DNA from: Dehalococcoidia bacterium
GTDB taxonomy: Bacteria > Chloroflexota > Dehalococcoidia > UBA2979
Length of the DNA stretch: 64,000 nucleotides
NCBI GenBank assembly: GCA_028279505.1
Contig: JANQNP010000004.1
Coordinates: 1-64,000, forward strand
Direction: 5' to 3'
Shown one piece after another: positions 17,183 to 25,447 of this stretch. The notes under the pieces were generated by a model. It was not told the DNA's origin. It ran no database searches and worked only from the letters and a program-made list of their open reading frames with translations. Both the position numbers and the translations under genes were made by a program. Numbering within the stretch: position 1 is the first letter of the stretch; every line of letters starts with the position of its first letter.

Positions 17183-17995
17183 TCACCCGCCGGCGCCCGC
17201 GGCCGTCGCCGGCTCCGCCGGCTCCTCGAACTCGAGGCCAAACAACCGGTGCAGCTGCCGGTCGAGCCGGCCCTCGTCCATGTCCGGCGCCATCCGCCCG
17301 TTCGACGCCAGCGAGGTCGTTCCACGCTCCTCGGAGACCACCACCACCACCGCGTCGGTCCGCTCCGCCATCCCGACCGCCGCCCGGTGGCGCATCCCGT
17401 AGTCGGCGGGCAGATCCGCCTCCGACAGCGGCAGCGTGCACCCCGCCGCGATCACTCGGTCATCCCGAATCACCACCGCCCCGTCGTGCAGCGGCGAGTT
17501 GTGGTGGAAGATCGTCGCCAGCAGCTCCACGCTCAGCGTCGCGTTCGTCGGAATCCCCGTGTCGATCACGTCCTGCAGCCCGGTCTCCCGCTCGAGGATG
17601 ATCAACGCCCCAGTGTGCGACCGCGCGAGCCGCGTCGCCGCCCGCACCACGATGTCGATCGCATCCCGGTGCTCGCGCCGCCCGAGCACCGACCGCAACC
17701 CGGTCCGCCCGAGGCGTTCCAGCGCCCGCCGGATCTCCGGCTGGAAGATCACCAGCACCGCGATCACCAGACCGGTCAGCGAGTTGCGGAGAATCCAGTT
17801 CAACATCCGTAGATCGAAGATCCGGCTGAGCACGAACGCGCCCAGCAGCAGCACCGCAGCGCCGCGCAGCACCGTCATCGCCGTCGTGCCCTGGATCAGC
17901 AGCAGCAGCCAGTAGATCGCCAGCGACACGATCAGGATGTCGATCACCGCGGCGAGATCGATCCGCGCGAGTACGTCGCTGACGCCGTCCGGCAC
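17183..17995 (-). CDS. dacA: Diadenylate cyclase, cyclic di-AMP synthase CdaA
   Basis: Condenses two ATP to cyclic di-AMP at the membrane. The 270-aa protein has three N-terminal membrane helices (residues ~15-75) followed by the DAC domain with its two signature motifs, HDGAVVI and GMRHRAA (DGA and RHR). The start is GTG at 17995. Together with the YbbR gene it forms a cyclic di-AMP module; no c-di-AMP phosphodiesterase is visible in the window. Confidence 0.96.
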   Translation of the reverse strand: MPDGVSDVLARIDLAAVIDILIVSLAIYWLLLLIQGTTAMTVLRGAAVLLLGAFVLSRIFDLRMLNWILRNSLTGLVIAVLVIFQPEIRRALERLGRTGLRSVLGRREHRDAIDIVVRAATRLARSHTGALIILERETGLQDVIDTGIPTNATLSVELLATIFHHNSPLHDGAVVIRDDRVIAAGCTLPLSEADLPADYGMRHRAAVGMAERTDAVVVVVSEERGTTSLASNGRMAPDMDEGRLDRQLHRLFGLEFEEPAEPATAAGAGG

Positions 17996-18079
17996 TCCGC
18001 CTGCACTCCATTCGATCCGTCATCCGTGCGGATCTCGCCCACTCATGGGCGGCGGTCGGTCTGCCTCGGGCAGCGGTGG

Positions 18080-19003
18080 TTACGCCCCGGGCGTCGTCTC
18101 CGCCAGGATCAACGCTAGCAGCGCCTGCTGAGCGTGCATCCGGTTTTCCGCTTGGTCGAAGACGATCGAACGATCGGATTCGATGACCTCGTCACTGATC
18201 TCTTCGCCGCGGTGCGCCGGCAGGTCGTGCATCACGAGGGCGTCCGCCGGCGCCGAGGCCATCAGCGCCCCGTTGAGCTGGTACGGCTGGAAGTGCTCCT
18301 TGCGCCCCTCCAGCTCGTGCTCGTGCCCCATCGAGGCCCAGACATCCGTGTACACCACCGCCGCCTCGCGGACCGCCGCGTGCGCGTCGGTCGTCTGCGT
18401 GACGGTCCCCCCGCCATCGAGGGCGCCTGCCGTCTCGAGGTCGGCATCCAGCAGCGCGAAGTCAGGCGGCGTCGCGATCGTCAGGTGCAGCCCCGCCTTC
18501 ACCGAGGCATAGGCCAGCGACCGCGCCACGTTGTTCCCGTCGCCGACGTACGTCCAGCGCACCCCGCGCAGGTCACCGAACCGCTCCCGAAGCGTCAGCA
18601 GATCCGCCAGCGCCTGGCACGGGTGCTCGTCCTCCGACAGCGCGTTCACGACCGGGATCGACGCGTGCTCGACCAGCTCCAGGATCGTCTCGTGCGCGTA
18701 CGTCCGCGCCGCGATCCCGTGCACCATCCGCGACAGCACGCGCGCCACGTCCCGAACCGGCTCGCGATCCCCCATCTGGATCTCGTGCGGCGGCAACGCG
18801 ATCGCGCCCCCGCCCAGCCGGCGCATCGCCATCTCGAACGAAACCCGCGTCCGCAACGAGGGCTTCTCGAACACCAGCGCCAGCGTCTTCCCGGCCAGCA
18901 TCGGCCCGGCGCCGTCGCGCTTCATCCCCAGCGACACGTCCAACACGTGCGCCAGCTCCTCGGTCGAGAGGTCAAGGATCGAAGTAAGGTCGCGGCCCAA
19001 CAC
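18080..19003 (-). CDS. argF: Ornithine carbamoyltransferase
   Basis: Converts ornithine and carbamoyl phosphate to citrulline in arginine synthesis. The product has the carbamoyl-phosphate loop FEKPSLRTRVSFE, HPCQALADLLT, and the C-terminal HDLPAHRGEEI. In most family members the last motif is H-C-L-P; here the cysteine is Asp. The first loop reads S-L-R-T-R instead of S-T-R-T-R. I chose the GTG at 19003, preceded by GGAG at 7 bases, over a TTG at 19030 with no visible ribosome binding site. Length is about 307 aa, normal for the family. Confidence 0.88.
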   Translation of the reverse strand: MLGRDLTSILDLSTEELAHVLDVSLGMKRDGAGPMLAGKTLALVFEKPSLRTRVSFEMAMRRLGGGAIALPPHEIQMGDREPVRDVARVLSRMVHGIAARTYAHETILELVEHASIPVVNALSEDEHPCQALADLLTLRERFGDLRGVRWTYVGDGNNVARSLAYASVKAGLHLTIATPPDFALLDADLETAGALDGGGTVTQTTDAHAAVREAAVVYTDVWASMGHEHELEGRKEHFQPYQLNGALMASAPADALVMHDLPAHRGEEISDEVIESDRSIVFDQAENRMHAQQALLALILAETTPGA

Positions 19004-19226
19004 GGGCGTGCTCCGGGGAGGTGCATGCAATCAGTGCTCGAACGTCGAGTATAAGGAGCGACCCCCGCTACCGCATCGGGAAGCCGCTGACACCGGATAC
19101 GCCGCTAGCACCCCTCACCGATCGCCCCCCGCACCCGTTGGACGGCTGGGCCGACGGGCAGCCGAACAGCAGCCGAGTTGGCCGGTGCCACCACCAACCG
19201 CGTGAGGTTGGAGGTAGAGTCGGGCC

Positions 19227-19976
19227 ATGCTCCGAACGGTCTTCGTCAGCGGACCGCCGGCCGACGCGGTGGTCGACCTCGTCTCGGCGTTGGCCTGGCC
19301 CTTGGTGGCGGCGGGACTGCTGGTCTTTGTGGTTCGCGTCTTCAATCGGAACCGCGAGGCGATTGGGGAGCGGTTCCGCGCCTACGTGGAGAACCGGCCG
19401 ATGCGATTCTCCGGCCCGGGGTTCACGTGGGAGACGATGAGCCGAGATCAGCAGGAAGTAGCCGAACTGACCGCCGATGTCAGGACCATCGCCGAGTTTG
19501 ACCCGGAAGCGGAGCGTGCGATTCGTGAGGTGGTCGACGCGCGCTTGGTAGAGGCCATGGCTCCGCCGACAGCAACCGAACCCCGCGCCGACAACGCGCC
19601 TCAGCGTCCCTCTGAGACCGCGGTAGCTACCGAGACCATTCGACCGCCCTCGGCGCGCTTGTGCCCCACGCGGCCGCTCGACGTCACTCGTATCGCCTAT
19701 CTGGTTGAGCAGTTGGTGCCACCCGGGGCGACGGCGGCCACACTCCTCAGCCTCCATGGTGACCGATTCGATTCCGGAACCCCCGCGGTTGTCGCGCTTG
19801 CCGCTCTCTCCAGCCAGCTCGAATGGGCGGAGCACCCCCCCCCAGAGTTCTTCGGGGAGGCTGTGATCGCCCTTGGAATCGATGACTCAGGAATTCCCTG
19901 GTACATCAAGCAAGTCAGGCGATGGGCGCGCGAGAACGACACTTCGTTCGTTGCGAGCTTCCGCGTCCAGCGGTGA
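19227..19976 (+). CDS. Single-pass membrane protein of unknown function
   Basis: A 249-aa protein I do not recognise. It has one hydrophobic helix near the N-terminus (residues ~15-40, LAWPLVAAGLLVFVV), then basic residues, a variable Pro/Ala/Thr-rich linker (~110-145) and a folded-looking C-terminal part of about 100 residues ending near WYIKQVRRWARENDTSF. GGAGGT lies 12 bases before the ATG. It converges on the AlbA_2 protein and lies in a stretch with gene types unlike its housekeeping neighbours. A sensor or effector anchored at the membrane is possible but not shown. Confidence 0.65.
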   Translation: MLRTVFVSGPPADAVVDLVSALAWPLVAAGLLVFVVRVFNRNREAIGERFRAYVENRPMRFSGPGFTWETMSRDQQEVAELTADVRTIAEFDPEAERAIREVVDARLVEAMAPPTATEPRADNAPQRPSETAVATETIRPPSARLCPTRPLDVTRIAYLVEQLVPPGATAATLLSLHGDRFDSGTPAVVALAALSSQLEWAEHPPPEFFGEAVIALGIDDSGIPWYIKQVRRWARENDTSFVASFRVQR

Positions 19977-20106
19977 CGATCGGCGGCGTCTGCACCGACC
20001 TGGAGGCGCCGATCGCGCTGAGGCCCGACGCCGGCGAGCGAGACGCCGCCGGCGTCCACGTCCAGCACGCCCGCCACGATTGTCGGCAACCGCGCTGAGC
20101 CTCGAC

Positions 20107-21510
20107 CTAGGCGTCGACGATCGATTGGAATAGCACCCGCCTCCGCTCAGCATCGGTATATGGGATCGATGACTCGTCGATCCCAAACTCGCGATAGATC
20201 CGACGCAGGAGCTCGAATGCAGTCCCGGCAGCGTCGCCAGCCCCCTCGACGCGAACATCGATCTCCGTTCGCTCGCCGACGAGCTCGTGGCTTTGCCCCC
20301 AGATCGCACGCCTGCCCCGGACGTCAGGATCACCCTCTGGAAGCTCCGACACGCCTTGGCGTGATAGCTGCCGGAAGCCCGCCCAGAAGCGACCTCGCAG
20401 CGGCGCTGCTGTCTCGGTACGGCCCAACACAGGCCCTGAGAAGAAGCGGCAGAACTCGGTGACCAACTCGATCAAGGTGAGCGGATTCATGCGGTACGGC
20501 GAGCTGGTCTGCTCCATGGCCCAACCAAGGAAGTAGGAGCCCACCACCATCGTCGTCAGGCCATCGGCGCGGACCGAAAGAGAAAGGCCACCTGGACGTA
20601 TCTTCCTGAGTGCGCCACCGGGCAGGACCTCCGCAGAGGTTCCGAAACCCAAGTTGAAGCCGCGCGGCCGGAGACTCGACGGGTCGATGAACTCCGGATA
20701 GAACCCAGCTTGACGACGGTCAAGCAGGTCTCTGATCTCGGAAGGCGACTCGGGCCAAGCCTGAAGGAACAGGTAGCTCGTATCCTCTACGCCCGCCGCC
20801 TCAACATCATCGGTGAGCCGCTCCCCTAGCTCGGCTGGCTCGACTACGTCGACTTGCGTCTCCGCGGCGCGACCGCGATCTCTTCCCACGAGGAGTTCCA
20901 AGAGCGGGAGGTCATAGGTTCGCCGTTGATCCACCGCTCTTCGTGCACGCCGGCCCTCGCGGATAAGGTCGTGCAGGTACGATGGCTGAAGCCCAACGAT
21001 GTCCCCATCGGCCTGGCGAACGAAGACACCGATGTGATTCGCGAGCACTTCATCGCCCTCTTGCGACACACCCTCAGTGACTATGAAGTACTTCTCGCCC
21101 TCGTCCTGTCGCTCGACAAACAGCGACACGAGAGCCAAGCGCTCCTCATCGTCTAACGGCCACACCTTGCAGCTCACTTCTAGGTGCGGATAGACGTAGC
21201 GTTGGATGATCTTTCTGATCTGGTCGCAGTCAACCATTGCGAGCCTGACCGGGCTGATGCTCGCGGCGACATCGCTGGCCGTGCTGGCGTCGCGCTCTGT
21301 CTGAACCCCTATCACCAGGACCCCGCTGCCATAGTTGGCGATCGCCGAGATGTCCTTCGCTAGCTCGAGTTTCTGCCGGTGCTCCGCGAGCCGGTATGGG
21401 GCGCGCTTGAACTCAATCCAACCGGCCTCGGCCGTCCCCACGATCTTTGGCCAAGCTGAGGAATCCGGTCCCAAGACCGCGAAAAGCTCTTCGATAGTCG
21501 AAACTGCCAT
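20107..21510 (-). CDS. AlbA_2/Schlafen-domain protein
   Basis: A 467-aa protein. Residues ~25-75 contain an AlbA_2 (Schlafen) core: WIEFKRAPYRL, then KLELAKDISAIANYGSG followed by VLVIGVQ, with the E-x-K and ISA-x-AN-x-G signature of the family. The remaining ~300 residues are not recognised. AlbA_2 proteins bind nucleic acids, and some take part in phage defence or transcription control. The start is ATG at 21510 with GGGGGTGAT before it. Flanked by an unknown membrane protein and a comEC relic, it may be part of an acquired island. Confidence 0.72.
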   Translation of the reverse strand: MAVSTIEELFAVLGPDSSAWPKIVGTAEAGWIEFKRAPYRLAEHRQKLELAKDISAIANYGSGVLVIGVQTERDASTASDVAASISPVRLAMVDCDQIRKIIQRYVYPHLEVSCKVWPLDDEERLALVSLFVERQDEGEKYFIVTEGVSQEGDEVLANHIGVFVRQADGDIVGLQPSYLHDLIREGRRARRAVDQRRTYDLPLLELLVGRDRGRAAETQVDVVEPAELGERLTDDVEAAGVEDTSYLFLQAWPESPSEIRDLLDRRQAGFYPEFIDPSSLRPRGFNLGFGTSAEVLPGGALRKIRPGGLSLSVRADGLTTMVVGSYFLGWAMEQTSSPYRMNPLTLIELVTEFCRFFSGPVLGRTETAAPLRGRFWAGFRQLSRQGVSELPEGDPDVRGRRAIWGQSHELVGERTEIDVRVEGAGDAAGTAFELLRRIYREFGIDESSIPYTDAERRRVLFQSIVDA

Positions 21511-21666
21511 ATCACCCCCGCGGCGACGCTTCGGACGATCGCTGATCCGATGTTCAGGGTCTCAGTTCATCTCGGGTGAATGCGCTGTGACCTCGGTATC
21601 ACTGACGTCGATACGTCCCGACTGCGGCCGCGCGCCTGTGATCGAGGCCGCCCACTTGTGAGCCGT

Positions 21667-22145
21667 TGGCCGTCCTCCCCGTCCAGATCGCGGCCTTCGA
21701 GCGCGTCTCCATCGTCGCCGCCGCCAACGTCATCGTCGCCCGCTCTACGAGGCCACGGTGTTCGTCGCCGCCCTCGCCGCGCTCGCCGGAACCAACGAGG
21801 TCACCGCACCCGCCGCCCGACCGCTGATCACCTTTGTCCCCTCCGCCCTCATCTGGATCGTCGACCGACTCGCCGCCCTCCCCCGAGGCGAGTTCACCGT
21901 TCGGGCACCGCGCCTCTCGCCGGCGCACTCTGGTACGCCGGCGTCGCCGTCCTGATCGAGGACGGCGGCCCGCGCGTCCTCTTCGACACCGACCCGCCCG
22001 ACGGCGCGGTCGCCTCGCGCTCCGACCCTAGGTCTGTCGCCTCGATGCCGTCCTCCTCAGCCACGCCGACCTCGACCACGTCGGCAGCCGCGCCACCGTC
22101 CTCGACCGCTTCCCGCCGGCCAGCCTCCTCGCCGCGAACGACGCC
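21667..22145 (+). pseudogene. Decayed partial copy of comEC
   Basis: This segment aligns with two separate parts of the intact comEC downstream: 21667-~21950 with ~23948-24222 (membrane domain), and ~21945-22145 with ~24405-24600 (start of the metallo-beta-lactamase domain). About 185 bases between them are deleted, joining at the shared CTCGCCG word. A one-base deletion (GCCCGCTC where comEC has GCCCCGCTC) shifts the frame near 21740. The lactamase motif HTDLDHVGG is mutated to HADLDHVGS-like sequence. No start or stop in a useful frame remains. Confidence 0.85.
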
Positions 22146-22209
22146 GCAACAGGCATCTCGAATACCCTGACTGTCACCGCCATCTCCTCATTCTGACCGT
22201 CGCCTCATA

Positions 22210-22234
22210 GGATGCCGCAGGGGAGGCATCCGTG
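22210..22234 (+). promoter_or_regulatory. Hairpin covering the comEA ribosome binding site
   Basis: GGATGCC (22210-22216) and GGCATCC (22225-22231) form a perfect 7-bp stem ending at the base before the GTG start. The Shine-Dalgarno GGGGAGG (22220-22226) is partly in the 8-base loop and partly in the stem, so folding would hinder ribosome access. Confidence 0.55.
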
Positions 22235-22756
22235 TTGCCGCGTCCGACCGTGCTCAACCTCGCCCTCATCGCCGCCATCGCGGTCGCGGCCACCATCCTC
22301 GTCGCCCGCCAGACCCCCTCCCGAGGCGTGGAGATCGTCCGAGGCACCCCACCCGCCGGCGTCGACCAGTTGCTCGTCAACGTCTCCGGTGCCGTCGCCG
22401 CCCCCGGCCTCGTCGAAGCCAAGCCAGGCGACCGCGTCGCCGACGTCGTCGAGCGCGCCGGCGGCCTCGCCGCCGACGCCGACCCGGCCGGCGTCAACCT
22501 CGCCCTCCGCATCCGCGACGAGGACCACATCCACGTCCCCCGCCTCGGCGAAGGCCCCCCGCTCCTCGACCTGAACACCGCCACCACCGAGGAACTCGAA
22601 GACCTCCCCGGAATCGGCCCCGTCTACGCCGCCCGCATCATCGAGGCACGAGCGATCCTCCCCTTCAGATCGAGCGACGAACTGCTCGAACGCGACCTGA
22701 TCCCCGCCCGCACCTACGAGGGCATCCGAGACCTCGTCTCGGCGAGCGCCCCGTGA
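22232..22756 (+). CDS. comEA: Competence protein ComEA (DNA receptor)
   Basis: Membrane-anchored DNA-binding protein for uptake of transforming DNA. The 174-aa product has an N-terminal membrane helix (residues ~8-25), a SLBB domain (VNVSGAVAAPGLVEAKPGDRV region) and a C-terminal helix-hairpin-helix pair (LNTATTEELEDLPGIGPVYA). The start is GTG at 22232 with GGGGAGG upstream. It overlaps comEC by 4 bases (GTGA), so the two are translationally coupled. Confidence 0.93.
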   Translation: MLPRPTVLNLALIAAIAVAATILVARQTPSRGVEIVRGTPPAGVDQLLVNVSGAVAAPGLVEAKPGDRVADVVERAGGLAADADPAGVNLALRIRDEDHIHVPRLGEGPPLLDLNTATTEELEDLPGIGPVYAARIIEARAILPFRSSDELLERDLIPARTYEGIRDLVSASAP

Positions 22757-25113
22757 CGCCTCTCAATGCCCCAGCGACGTCGCCCTACCCTCGCCTCCCG
22801 CGACTCCCGCTCCTCGCCGGCGCGTTCGTGGTCGGGATCGTCCTCGCCTCGCTCTTCGAGACCCCGTGGTGGGCCACCGCGATCGCCGCGCTGGCCCTCG
22901 TCGCCACCGCCGCCGCCCTGCGCCTCGCACCCCTCCGAGGTCCCCGACCCGCAGCCCCCGTCGCCCTCCTCGCCGTGCTCGCAGCGCTCCTCGTGCTCGG
23001 CCACCTACGGTTCGAGACGGCGGGCACTCCCACCTCCTCCCCGCTCGCCACCGCCCGAGGCGACCACACCGTCGTCGGCATCGTCCGCGACGACCCGCGC
23101 GTCCGCGGCCTCTACGCCCGCGTCGACCTCGAGGTCGAGCAACTCGACGGCCGCCTCGTCGAAGGTGGCGCCCGCATCACCATGTTCGCCCCGCTCGACC
23201 CGCTCGAGGCCGGCGACCGCCTCGAACTCCGTGTCGAACTGGAAGCGCCGCCGGAGCTCGAGGACTTTGACTACCCGGGCTACCTCGCGAGCCGCGGCAT
23301 CTACGCCGTCGGCGGCTTCCCGGACTCCTGGCGCACCGTCGGCAAGCACGAGGATGTATGGACCACCCTCCGTGCCACCCGACGCTGGGTGAACGCCAAC
23401 ATCGAGCGCACGCTCCCCGCGCCCGAATCCGCCCTCGCCGCCGGCGTCCTCGTCGGCGAGCGAGGAACGATGCCACCCGACCTCACCGAGGCCCTCCGCC
23501 AGACCGGCACCACCCACCTCGTCGTTGTCTCGGGCCAAAACGTCGCGCTGCTGCTCGGGATCGCGATCTCCGTCCTGACGCTCGCCATCCCAAGGCGCCG
23601 CGCCGCCCTCGCCCTGCTCTTCGCACTCCCCGCCTACGTCGCGCTGGTCGGCGCCGACCCGCCCGTCGTTCGCGCCGCCGTCATGGCCGTCGGCATCGTC
23701 ATCGCCTCGGTGCTGGGCCGCCGCACACCCGGCTGGATCTACCTCACCTACGCCGTCGCCGTCATGCTCGCCCTCGACCCCGGCGTCGCCCGCGACGTCG
23801 CCTTCCAGCTCAGCGCCACCGCCACCGCCGGCGTCATGGTCGTCGCCCCCGCGCTCAGCTCGTTCACCCTGAGCCGCCTCGGCTGGCCCGAGGACGGCGG
23901 CCGCGCCACCGTCGTCGAACTCGCCGCCACCGCCACCGGCGCAACGCTCGCCGTCCTCCCGGTCCAGGTCGCCGCCTTCGAGCGCGTCTCCATCGTCGCC
24001 ATCCCCGCCAACGTCATCGTCGCCCCGCTCTACGAGGCCACGGTCTTCGTCGCCGCCGTCGCCGCGCTCGCCGGAACCAACGAGGTCGCCGCACCCGCGG
24101 CCCGACCGCTGATCACCTTCGTCCCCTCAGCCTTCATCTGGATCGTGGAGCGCCTCGCCGCCCTCCCCGGAGGCGAGTTCACCGTCCGCGCGCCGCTGCT
24201 CGCCGGCGCGCTCTGGTACGCAGGCCTCGCCGCCGCCACCTGGTGGCTCGACCGCAACGGCGAACGACAGAACGCCCTCGAACCCACCGCCGGCACCTCG
24301 TTCGGCTGGGCCGCCGGCCTCGCCGTCGTCGCGATCGGCCTCTGGCTCGCCGTACTCCAGCCACCCTCAGGCGACGCGCGCGTCACCTTCCTCGACGTCG
24401 GCCACGGCCTCGCCGTCCTGATCGAGGACGGCGGCCAGCGCGTCCTCTTCGACACCGGCCCACCCGACGGCGCCGTCGCCCTCGCACTCCCACCCGAGGT
24501 CGGCCGCCTCGACGCCGTCCTCCTCAGCCACACCGACCTCGACCACGTCGGTGGCCTCGCCACCGTCCTCGACCGCTTCCCCCCGGCCACCCTCCTCGCC
24601 GCCACCGACACCCTCGAGGAGATCGCCCGCCGCCTCCCCGCCGCCCAGTCGGTTCAGACGCAACCCTTCGACATCGGCGACCGCATCCACCTCACCGACC
24701 GGACCACCATCGAGGCCCTATCCCCGCCCGTCGCCGCCGGAACTCACACCCTCGACTCCGACAACGACGGCTCGATGGTCATCCTCATCACCGTCGGCGA
24801 CCGCCGCATCCTCATCACCGCCGACATCGAGGAGGCGGCCGAACGATGGCTCGTCGACAGCGGCCACACCCTCGCGGCTGACGTCCTCCTCATCCCCCAC
24901 CAAGGATCCAAGACCTCCTCCACCCCGGCCTTCCTCGAAGCGGTATCCCCCGCCGCAGCCGTCCTCTCCGCCAGCGCCACCAACCCCTACGGCCACCCCG
25001 CCGAGGAGGTCATGACCCGGTACGAGGGCATCCCGGTCTTCCGCACCGACCACCACGGCAGCATCACCGTCACGAGCGACGGCGACCGCCTCTGGATTAG
25101 CACCGAGCGCTAG
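22753..25113 (+). CDS. comEC: ComEC/Rec2 DNA uptake channel
   Basis: Inner-membrane channel that imports single-stranded DNA during transformation. The 786-aa protein has N-terminal membrane helices, an OB-like DUF4131 segment, the competence domain with multiple helices (residues ~230-500), and a C-terminal metallo-beta-lactamase domain (LDVGHGLAVLI, FDTGPP, LLSHTDLDHVGGLA). It appears complete and in frame. A damaged partial copy lies 500 bases upstream, next to comEA. No pilin-assembly genes of type IVa are visible in the window. Confidence 0.95.
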   Translation: MTPLNAPATSPYPRLPRLPLLAGAFVVGIVLASLFETPWWATAIAALALVATAAALRLAPLRGPRPAAPVALLAVLAALLVLGHLRFETAGTPTSSPLATARGDHTVVGIVRDDPRVRGLYARVDLEVEQLDGRLVEGGARITMFAPLDPLEAGDRLELRVELEAPPELEDFDYPGYLASRGIYAVGGFPDSWRTVGKHEDVWTTLRATRRWVNANIERTLPAPESALAAGVLVGERGTMPPDLTEALRQTGTTHLVVVSGQNVALLLGIAISVLTLAIPRRRAALALLFALPAYVALVGADPPVVRAAVMAVGIVIASVLGRRTPGWIYLTYAVAVMLALDPGVARDVAFQLSATATAGVMVVAPALSSFTLSRLGWPEDGGRATVVELAATATGATLAVLPVQVAAFERVSIVAIPANVIVAPLYEATVFVAAVAALAGTNEVAAPAARPLITFVPSAFIWIVERLAALPGGEFTVRAPLLAGALWYAGLAAATWWLDRNGERQNALEPTAGTSFGWAAGLAVVAIGLWLAVLQPPSGDARVTFLDVGHGLAVLIEDGGQRVLFDTGPPDGAVALALPPEVGRLDAVLLSHTDLDHVGGLATVLDRFPPATLLAATDTLEEIARRLPAAQSVQTQPFDIGDRIHLTDRTTIEALSPPVAAGTHTLDSDNDGSMVILITVGDRRILITADIEEAAERWLVDSGHTLAADVLLIPHQGSKTSSTPAFLEAVSPAAAVLSASATNPYGHPAEEVMTRYEGIPVFRTDHHGSITVTSDGDRLWISTER

Positions 25114-25447
25114 ACGCAGCGATCCCGCCGGCGATCGCGGCTAGTTGAATGGAGTCCCCTGGACCCATTGACCACTCGGCATCTCTGCAACGTCGCCGCC
25201 GAGTTGGGAGGTGCGAAGGAAGACGACACCCTGCCGCGGAAGGCGTACGCGGTCGATCACAGCTTCGCGTAAGCCTCGCGGCTCGAATCGACAGCCAACT
25301 CCGATCGACAAGTCGGTCTCAGGCGATCCCAGGGATATTGGCTATCGGAGGACCCGACACGGACCGGTGTACAGGCGTGGCGTTACCGAGGGACGCACCT
25401 GCTCCCGGTACCCACCGTTGCGCGGAAGCCGTGATATAACGACCGCG
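25114..25447 (+). promoter_or_regulatory. Intergenic region with an extended -10 promoter
   Basis: There is no supportable gene in this 334-base gap; an open frame continues upstream of the following gene but lacks protein-like sequence. At 25432-25440 it ends with TGATATAAC, an extended -10 element (TG-n-TATAAC). Transcription would begin about 6-8 bases later, near the ATG at 25448, so the downstream mRNA may be leaderless. Confidence 0.5.

Noticed and set aside
21758..22170. Short intact genes in the comEC-like segment
   Set aside because: Open frames there switch between comEC-like and random sequence because of frame shifts; they are fragments of a relic.
25211..25447. N-terminal extension of the beta-helix protein
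   Set aside because: The extension is Arg/Pro-rich and non-homologous; the Tat signal starts at the ATG 25448, and a promoter sits directly before it.
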